A DNA stretch of 64,000 bases from CAWUFC02 sp963921335 (lineage in GTDB: Bacteria > Pseudomonadota > Gammaproteobacteria > Pseudomonadales > Halieaceae): contig CAWUFC020000001.1 in the NCBI GenBank assembly GCA_963921335.3, forward strand, positions 1,798,001 to 1,862,000. The letters run 5' to 3'. The notes under the pieces were generated by a model. It was given only the letters and a program-made list of their open reading frames with translations. It had not been told where the DNA came from and ran no database searches. The translations under genes were made by a program, and so were the position numbers. This document shows positions 59,062 through 64,000 of this stretch, piece by piece (position 1 is the first letter of the stretch; every line of letters starts with the position of its first letter).

Positions 59062-59250
59062 TTTTACCCTCTTCAGAATCCGCGGAGAAATGATATCAAC
59101 AAATGTAAGTCGCTGGCGCTGCCATCGCTGAATCTCTATAAAATCAAATAAAAACATATAGTTAGCGAATAGATTAAGCTGGGGCTAATGCCACTGTCGC
59201 CGACTGCGGCCAGCGGTTACATTGGCGTGATTAAAGACGGGGAGCAGGCT

Positions 59251-60393
59251 ATGTATTTTGACTGGGCATACTGGTGGCGGGTGGTACGCCACGTGTGGCA
59301 GCTGCCTGATTACAAAGCCAAGCCGCGCATGCTGTTTCGCCTTTGGGTGCTGGTACCGCTGGGCTACCTGATCAACACACTCTGCTTTTTACTCGATTAC
59401 CTGTTGTTCCCGCGACTATGGCAGCAGCAGGTGCAGGCGCCGGTTTTTATCGTTGGCCACGGGCGCAGCGGCACAACATTAATGCATCGCTTGATGTCCG
59501 CAGATGGCGATAAGTTCTCTTACTTTCTCTATTGGGAAATGTTTTTCCCGTCGCTGTTGCAGAAGAAGCTGATTCGCGGTCTGGGTTGGATTGATCAGCA
59601 CTGGTTCGGTGGCCCCATCAAGCGACGGTTGGTGGCCTGGGACGATAAAACTTTTGGGCCCTACCGGCACATGCACAATATGAGTTTGTGGAATGCGGAG
59701 GAAGACTGCTTTGCGATGGCCTCTGCCTTTGTGTCTCAGCAATGGACGCTGGATATCCCGATGATGGACGTCATCGATGTTTTTCACGTGGATCAGATGG
59801 GAGAACGGCGTCAGAGTTGGCTCAACCACTACAAGCAGCTGGTAAAGCGACAGCTGCTGCTCAACGGCGGTGGTGACAAGGTACACTTAAGCAAAAATCC
59901 CGTGATGAGTGGTTGGGTGTCCGCCTTGATTGAGGCGTTTCCTGATGCGCGCATCGTGGTGATGCTGCGCGACCCGGCTGACTGTATTCCCAGTTGCCTG
60001 AAGCTCGTAGAGCATAGCTGGCGCGGCAAAGGCTGGAGCCGCGAGCAGTATGGGGTATCCCTCGAGGTTTTGACCGATATCTGTTTTGAGCATTTTCACA
60101 ATCCTCGACGCGCCCTGTTGGAGAATCCCCAGACCCCGCGTATGTTGGTGGACTATCGCGATCTCACCAGCGATCCCCGCGGCACAGTGCAGTCGACATA
60201 TCGAGCACTGGGTATTGAGATGAGTGATGACTTTGACGCCTGGCTGCAGGCCCAGGCGGAGAAAGAAAAGAAACACCATTCCAAGTTTGAATACAGCCTG
60301 GGTGAATACGATCTCGCCCGGGCGCGCATCGAGCAGGAGCTCGCAGTGTTCTACGACGACTACGGCTGGCCAAGAGAGGCGAAGGAAGTATGA
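59251..60393 (+). CDS. PAPS-dependent sulfotransferase family protein
   Basis: A 380-residue sulfotransferase. The N-terminal hydrophobic segment (about 33-55) may anchor it in the membrane. VGHGRSGTTLMHRLMS (about 66-81) is the 5'-phosphosulfate loop, and VVMLRDPADCIPSCL is the 3'-phosphate motif. It would sulfate a hydroxyl group on a lipid-like substrate. GGGGAG precedes ATG 59251; a more upstream ATG at 59188 is possible. Its stop overlaps the SDR start (ATGA), and DUF3604 follows, so the three form one operon. Confidence 0.9.
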   Translation: MYFDWAYWWRVVRHVWQLPDYKAKPRMLFRLWVLVPLGYLINTLCFLLDYLLFPRLWQQQVQAPVFIVGHGRSGTTLMHRLMSADGDKFSYFLYWEMFFPSLLQKKLIRGLGWIDQHWFGGPIKRRLVAWDDKTFGPYRHMHNMSLWNAEEDCFAMASAFVSQQWTLDIPMMDVIDVFHVDQMGERRQSWLNHYKQLVKRQLLLNGGGDKVHLSKNPVMSGWVSALIEAFPDARIVVMLRDPADCIPSCLKLVEHSWRGKGWSREQYGVSLEVLTDICFEHFHNPRRALLENPQTPRMLVDYRDLTSDPRGTVQSTYRALGIEMSDDFDAWLQAQAEKEKKHHSKFEYSLGEYDLARARIEQELAVFYDDYGWPREAKEV

Positions 60394-61226
60394 GTGAATT
60401 GAAAGGAAAGACAGCGCTGGTTACAGGAGCCAGTCGCGGAATCGGTCGGGCCATTGCCCAGCGCTTTGCCGCCGAAGGTGCAGCGGTGATCGTCAGTGCT
60501 AGTCGTATGGGCAGCCATGGGGATCTCGAGGGCACACTTGAGGGCACGGTGCAGTCCATTATCGAGCAGGGTGGACGCGCGGCAGCGGAGGTCGCAAACC
60601 TGTCAGATGAGCAGGCCCGCTCCGATTTGGTGGCCCGGGCCGAGTCGCATTTTGGTCCCCTGGATATCCTGGTCAATAACGCCGCTGGTGCGCGCATGCA
60701 GTTGCCCAGCCTGCTGACCAGCGCCGATCGTAATTTTATGCACGAGCTGAACTTGAATGCCCCGATCGACCTCGCGCAGCAGGCGCTGCCGGGCATGCGT
60801 GAGCGCGGTTCCGGCTGGATTCTCAATATTTCCACCGCCAGTGTCGAGCAGCCGAGGCCGCCTTATCCCGACAGCCCTATCATGGCCCATGTCATTGGCG
60901 GTTATGGTGCCAGCAAAGCGGCCCTCAATCGCTACACTGAAGCGCTGGCCCATGAACTGTTGGGTAGTGGCGTACAGGTGAATTCGCTGGCACCACAGTC
61001 GATAGTGTTGACCAATGTGGGTGATGCAGTGGAGGCCATTGCCGAGCGCCGGCCTGATATGGTGGAGCCTATCGAGTTAATGGTTGAGGCGGCCCTGGTG
61101 CTGAGTACAGGTACCCATACAGGCAAGGTCATGTATAGTCGCGAGCTATTGCTGGCAGAGGGCAGGCAGGTGCATAGCCTGGATGGAAAAACCCAGCTCG
61201 GCGATGCCCTGATGCCCGCTACTTGA
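60390..61226 (+). CDS. SDR-family oxidoreductase
   Basis: A 278-residue classical short-chain dehydrogenase: TGASRGIGRAIAQRF (about 12-26), LVNNAAGARM (about 93-102), NISTASVE with a catalytic Ser, YGASKAALNRYTEAL with Tyr-Lys. The C-terminal half is longer than FabG. It probably oxidises or reduces a ring or acyl hydroxyl. It is coupled by a four-base overlap to the sulfotransferase, and the DUF3604 gene follows after 32 bases. The earlier DUF3604 gene also has an SDR neighbour. Confidence 0.9.
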   Translation: MSELKGKTALVTGASRGIGRAIAQRFAAEGAAVIVSASRMGSHGDLEGTLEGTVQSIIEQGGRAAAEVANLSDEQARSDLVARAESHFGPLDILVNNAAGARMQLPSLLTSADRNFMHELNLNAPIDLAQQALPGMRERGSGWILNISTASVEQPRPPYPDSPIMAHVIGGYGASKAALNRYTEALAHELLGSGVQVNSLAPQSIVLTNVGDAVEAIAERRPDMVEPIELMVEAALVLSTGTHTGKVMYSRELLLAEGRQVHSLDGKTQLGDALMPAT

Positions 61227-61258
61227 TAAGCTGGGCGCGAAGCAACAGGAACACAATA

Positions 61259-63115
61259 ATGAAAAGCTACCTGGCATTGTTACTTCTGGTTTTACCGACA
61301 CTGGCTCTCGCAGAGGGCTGCCCTCCGCCTGACCCGGAGCGTCGTGCCTACTTTGGGGATACTCACATTCATACCCGCTGGTCGCTTGACGCCAGCACTC
61401 AGGGCACGCGCACTACGCCGGACCAGGCCTATAAATTTGCCAGGGGCGAGGCCTTGGGCATTCAGCCCTGGACGCGCAGTGGCGAGGCGCGGCGTTCTCT
61501 ACAGCTCTCGCGCCCTCTCGACTTTGCCATGTTGTCTGATCATGCGGAGCTGCTGGGTGAGGTCAACATCTGCAACAACCCGGAGCTGGAGGGTCACGAT
61601 AGCTGGGAGTGTATTGTCTACCGCAACTGGAGCCGCGGCGCGTTCTATCTGTTTAATGCCTATGTGTCCTTTACCAGTGATCGCCTCGGTTTCTGCGGCG
61701 ACAAAATGACCGGGCTGTGTGCGCAAGCTCTGTTGCAACCCTGGCAGGAGATTCAACAAGCAGCCGCAGACAACAATAGCGACGACTGCAGTTTTACCAC
61801 CTTTGTCGGTTACGAGTGGACCGGCCTGACACCCCAGGCAGGCAACTGGCATCGCAATGTGATGTTTCGCAATGCAGTGGTACCGGAGCGACCGGCCTCG
61901 TTTATTGACGCGGTGCAACCGGCGCGATTGTGGGAGGCGCTGAGGGATGACTGCAGTGAAGCCGGTAACGGTTGTGAAGCGCTGTCGATTCCGCACAACT
62001 CCAATGTCAGCCAGGGCGGCATGTTCAGTCGCAATGATGATAATGGCGAACCCATGACCGCAGATTATGCGCGCCTGCGTGCCCAGTACGAGCCAGTGAT
62101 GGAGATCATGCAGCACAAGGGGGCTTCCGAGTGTCACTTTGAGCCCGGCGTGTCCACTGACGAATTGTGTGCCTTTGAGCAACTGCGTGATAACACACTC
62201 GGTGTGGCGACAGGTACACCGCCAGATGCTGAGCCCGGTTGGCTGCGCGGTACCCTCAGTGACGGTTTGGCACTGGAGGATGAGCTGGGCGTGAACCCCT
62301 ACAAACTCGGCGTCATTGCAAGCACGGATACCCATCTTGGTGCCCCCGGTGCTGCCGATGAAGATCGTTTTCTGGGGCATGGCGGCGCAGGCATTCCGGC
62401 AGAAACCATCATGCCACCGGGATTGCCCGACAAACTGGATTACAGTCCCGGCGGTTTGGCAGTGGTGTGGGCCGAACAAAACAATCGCGATGCGATTTTT
62501 GACGCGATGCAGCGCCGGGAAACCTATGGCACCAGTGGGCCTCGCATTATCACGCGCATGTTTGGCGGCTGGGAGTATGACGCAGCCATGTGTGACAGTG
62601 CTGACTTTGTAGCTCAAGGCTATGACGGAGGGGTTCCCATGGGAGGCGAGCTCAGCGCCGGAGGGCAAGGTGCACCCCGATTCGCGGTGAGTGCCCAGGC
62701 CGATGCAGGAGTGCCTGGTTCGCCGGGTACGCCGCTGCAGCGCATTCAGATCATCAAGGGCTGGGTGGATGCCCAGGGTGAAAATCAGGAGCGAGTTTAC
62801 GAGGTTGCGGGCAATCCCAACAACGGCGCCAGTGTGGATCTGAAAAGCTGCCAGACCAGCGGCAGTGGCTACCAGTCACTCTGCGCCGTATGGCAGGATC
62901 CTGACTTCGATCCCGCTGTAGATGCCTGGTATTACAGTCGTGTAGTGGAGAATCCCACCTGTCGTTGGAGTCAGCGTATGTGCGCGGCCAACGAGGTGAA
63001 CTGTAAGGATCCTTCCACTATTGGTTTCGGGCTGGAGGGCTGCTGCGCGGATGATCATCGCCCGGTGATTCAGGAACGCGCCTGGTCCTCACCGATCTGG
63101 TACAAAGCCAGCTAA
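61259..63115 (+). CDS. Exported DUF3604 family protein (PHP-like), copy 2
   Basis: A 618-residue exported protein with a signal peptide (MKSYLALLLLVLPTLALA). Metal-type motifs match copy 1: YFGDTHIHTRWSLDA (about 28-42), MLSDHAELLG, IPHNSNVSQGG and ASTDTHLGA. Several extra cysteines, including C-C pairs near the end, suggest disulfides that copy 1 lacks. CAGGAAC precedes ATG 61259. It ends at TAA 63113-63115, whose last two bases begin hairpin unit 1 of the following repeat cluster. Last gene of the sulfotransferase-SDR-DUF3604 operon. Confidence 0.9.
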   Translation: MKSYLALLLLVLPTLALAEGCPPPDPERRAYFGDTHIHTRWSLDASTQGTRTTPDQAYKFARGEALGIQPWTRSGEARRSLQLSRPLDFAMLSDHAELLGEVNICNNPELEGHDSWECIVYRNWSRGAFYLFNAYVSFTSDRLGFCGDKMTGLCAQALLQPWQEIQQAAADNNSDDCSFTTFVGYEWTGLTPQAGNWHRNVMFRNAVVPERPASFIDAVQPARLWEALRDDCSEAGNGCEALSIPHNSNVSQGGMFSRNDDNGEPMTADYARLRAQYEPVMEIMQHKGASECHFEPGVSTDELCAFEQLRDNTLGVATGTPPDAEPGWLRGTLSDGLALEDELGVNPYKLGVIASTDTHLGAPGAADEDRFLGHGGAGIPAETIMPPGLPDKLDYSPGGLAVVWAEQNNRDAIFDAMQRRETYGTSGPRIITRMFGGWEYDAAMCDSADFVAQGYDGGVPMGGELSAGGQGAPRFAVSAQADAGVPGSPGTPLQRIQIIKGWVDAQGENQERVYEVAGNPNNGASVDLKSCQTSGSGYQSLCAVWQDPDFDPAVDAWYYSRVVENPTCRWSQRMCAANEVNCKDPSTIGFGLEGCCADDHRPVIQERAWSSPIWYKAS

Positions 63116-63197
63116 ATCAAAGGGTCAGATAACTTGATTTCTAAGCCAAGGTGTCTGACCCCTTGGTCTGTATTTCAAGGTGTCTGACCCCTTGAAA
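63114..63197. repeat. Cluster of three hairpins with TCTGACC loops
   Basis: Three inverted repeats share a TCTGACC-containing loop but have different arms. Unit 1 has AAATCAA arms (63114-63120/63134-63140), loop on the opposite strand. Unit 2 has CCAAGG/CCTTGG (63146-63151/63161-63166). Unit 3 has TTTCAAGG/CCTTGAAA (63173-63180/63190-63197). The cluster fills the whole gap between two convergent genes and overlaps both of their 3' ends. It shares its loop with the inverted repeat at 24441-24493. Confidence 0.85.
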
Positions 63198-64000
63198 CTG
63201 TAGGTAGGGCGAACGCGATGTATTCATCGCCGGCGGGCGTGCCCAGCTTGCCGCCGCTGGCGACCACCACAAGGTATTGCACGCCATCCATCATATACGT
63301 CGCCGGTGTGCTGTGTGCCGCCGCGGGCAGCTTGTAACGCCACAGCAGTTCGCCGGTCTCTACATCAAAAGCGCGCAGTTGTTCATCCGGGGTGGCACCA
63401 ATGAACAGCAAACCACCGGCGGTGACGATAGGCCCGCCATAGCTGGCAGTGCCGGTGGGAGGCGCTCCCTCTTTGGTCAGCGCTTCTATCTCACCCAATG
63501 GAACCTGCCAAAGGCGTTTGCCCGAATTCAGATCGGTGGCGGTGAGTGTGCCCCAGGGCGGCGTATTGGCGGGAAAACCGCGATCGTCGAGAAAATCTGC
63601 GTAGCCATTAAACATGTACACCGTTCGCTTGTTGCCGGCGTCGGCGGTGTCACTGATCGGTTTGTCGGCATTGAATAAATAGTCCACCAGTGCCCTGCGT
63701 TCGTGCTCTGGCAGATTGCCGAAGGGCATCATGCGACCCTTGCCCTGCACAATGATTGCTTTGGCTTCAGCCGGGGTGCGGCGCTCGGCCAGTCCCTGCA
63801 GACTCGGCGCGTAGGGGTAAAACCCCTCGCGGTTGATGCCATGGCAGCCGGCACAGGTCTTTCGATAGATGAATTCTCCAAAGCCGTGGCCTTCGCCGGT
63901 GCTGACTTCAACCGGTCCAATGCTGGTGCGGTGGGCGGTTTCGGTCGCGTTGATGTAGTGGATGCCGCGCGCCGGATCCACCGCAGCACCTCCCCAATTG
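63175..64000 (-). CDS. PQQ-dependent dehydrogenase with internal cytochrome c, 3' part (runs off window)
   Basis: The last 274 codons of a quinoprotein whose 5' part lies beyond the window edge. It contains heme motif CAGCH (about 50 residues in), heme-Met region GRMMPFG, then propeller strands SGKRLWQVPLG, ASYGGPIVTAGGLLFIGATP and TGELLWRYKLPAA, collinear with the C-terminal part of the gene at 52167-54323. The paralogue ends FALPQM, while this one continues SRGQTP and a TGA, all encoded by hairpin unit 3 (63173-63197). It probably oxidises alcohol-type substrates in the periplasm. Confidence 0.92.
   Translation of the reverse strand, partial: NWGGAAVDPARGIHYINATETAHRTSIGPVEVSTGEGHGFGEFIYRKTCAGCHGINREGFYPYAPSLQGLAERRTPAEAKAIIVQGKGRMMPFGNLPEHERRALVDYLFNADKPISDTADAGNKRTVYMFNGYADFLDDRGFPANTPPWGTLTATDLNSGKRLWQVPLGEIEALTKEGAPPTGTASYGGPIVTAGGLLFIGATPDEQLRAFDVETGELLWRYKLPAAAHSTPATYMMDGVQYLVVVASGGKLGTPAGDEYIAFALPTVSRGQTP

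Noticed and set aside
61499..62668. Minus-strand 389-codon frame opposite DUF3604 copy 2
   Set aside because: Contained in a well-supported exported protein gene; no start signal or homologous motif.
1..64000. CRISPR array, tRNA, rRNA, integrase, IS element or prophage genes
   Set aside because: I looked for direct-repeat/spacer periodicity, CCA-ended cloverleafs, transposase or integrase motifs and found none; repeats seen are inverted and not regularly spaced.

Overview
This window looks like a chromosomal segment of an aerobic, probably marine gammaproteobacterium. The signs are a gammaproteobacterial-type lipoyl synthase and family I pyrophosphatase, moderately high GC, many lipid and xenobiotic oxidation genes, PQQ dehydrogenases, sulfotransferases and DUF3604 proteins. 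That repertoire recalls the OM60/NOR5-Halieaceae/Spongiibacteraceae side of the class, but this placement is inference from gene content only. I saw no rRNA, tRNA, CRISPR array, phage or transposase gene. No gap between genes exceeds about 200 bases.

Layout. 0-5 kb: nitroreductase, MDR reductase, two small lipoproteins, a 2,4-dienoyl-CoA-reductase-like SDR and an acyl-CoA dehydrogenase. 4.7-10.4 kb: crotonase, GST, DUF4345-like membrane protein, then an SDR/ring-hydroxylating-dioxygenase cluster beside a TetR regulator; the dioxygenase alpha gene carries an in-frame TAA. 10.4-12.7 kb: a 2OG-Fe(II) oxygenase overlapping an AzgA-type purine permease. 12.7-18.2 kb: a MarR-type regulator and its overlapping SDR-crotonase-SDR operon, facing a divergent LLM oxidoreductase/unknown Cys protein/SDR operon with a palindrome between. 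18.2-24.4 kb: penicillin-acylase-type lipoprotein, glycine-zipper protein, LysR regulator with a divergent omega-aminotransferase, and pyrophosphatase. 24.5-31.3 kb: TetR, acyl-CoA carboxyltransferase, Zn alcohol dehydrogenase, Ddn-like protein, bicupin, crotonase, and a thiolase/DUF35 pair. 31.4-41.6 kb: metallo-beta-lactamase-fold protein, thpR, NTF2-fold proteins, DUF3604, SDR, Baeyer-Villiger-type monooxygenase, a degenerate GGDEF membrane receptor and lipA. 41.7-47 kb: a sulfotransferase overlapping an SLC13/RCK transporter, and a cation symporter fused to a solute-binding domain. 49.6-56.9 kb: a collinear run of class II aldolase, TauD dioxygenase, BASS transporter, PQQ dehydrogenase with internal heme c, LLM oxidoreductase and an uncharacterised 459-aa protein. 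57-64 kb: TetR, M48 protease, sulfotransferase-SDR-DUF3604, and the end of a second PQQ/heme-c dehydrogenase.

The genes fit a lifestyle of degrading fatty-acyl, alicyclic, terpenoid or steroid-like and aromatic compounds. Oxygenases, monooxygenases and dehydrogenases functionalise the substrate. Thiolase/DUF35, crotonases, acyl-CoA dehydrogenase and carboxyltransferase process CoA esters. Each block has its own TetR, MarR or LysR regulator. Substrates cannot be read from the sequence.

The most unusual signals are structural DNA/RNA elements. One is a four-copy hairpin family with a nearly invariant 22-base loop but a different self-complementary stem each time; the copies come in inverted pairs, and one pair brackets the symporter-binding-protein fusion. 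A second is a family of hairpins with a TCTGACC loop; one of these supplies the last codons and stop of a PQQ dehydrogenase. At two gene starts a terminator-like hairpin contains the Shine-Dalgarno sequence.
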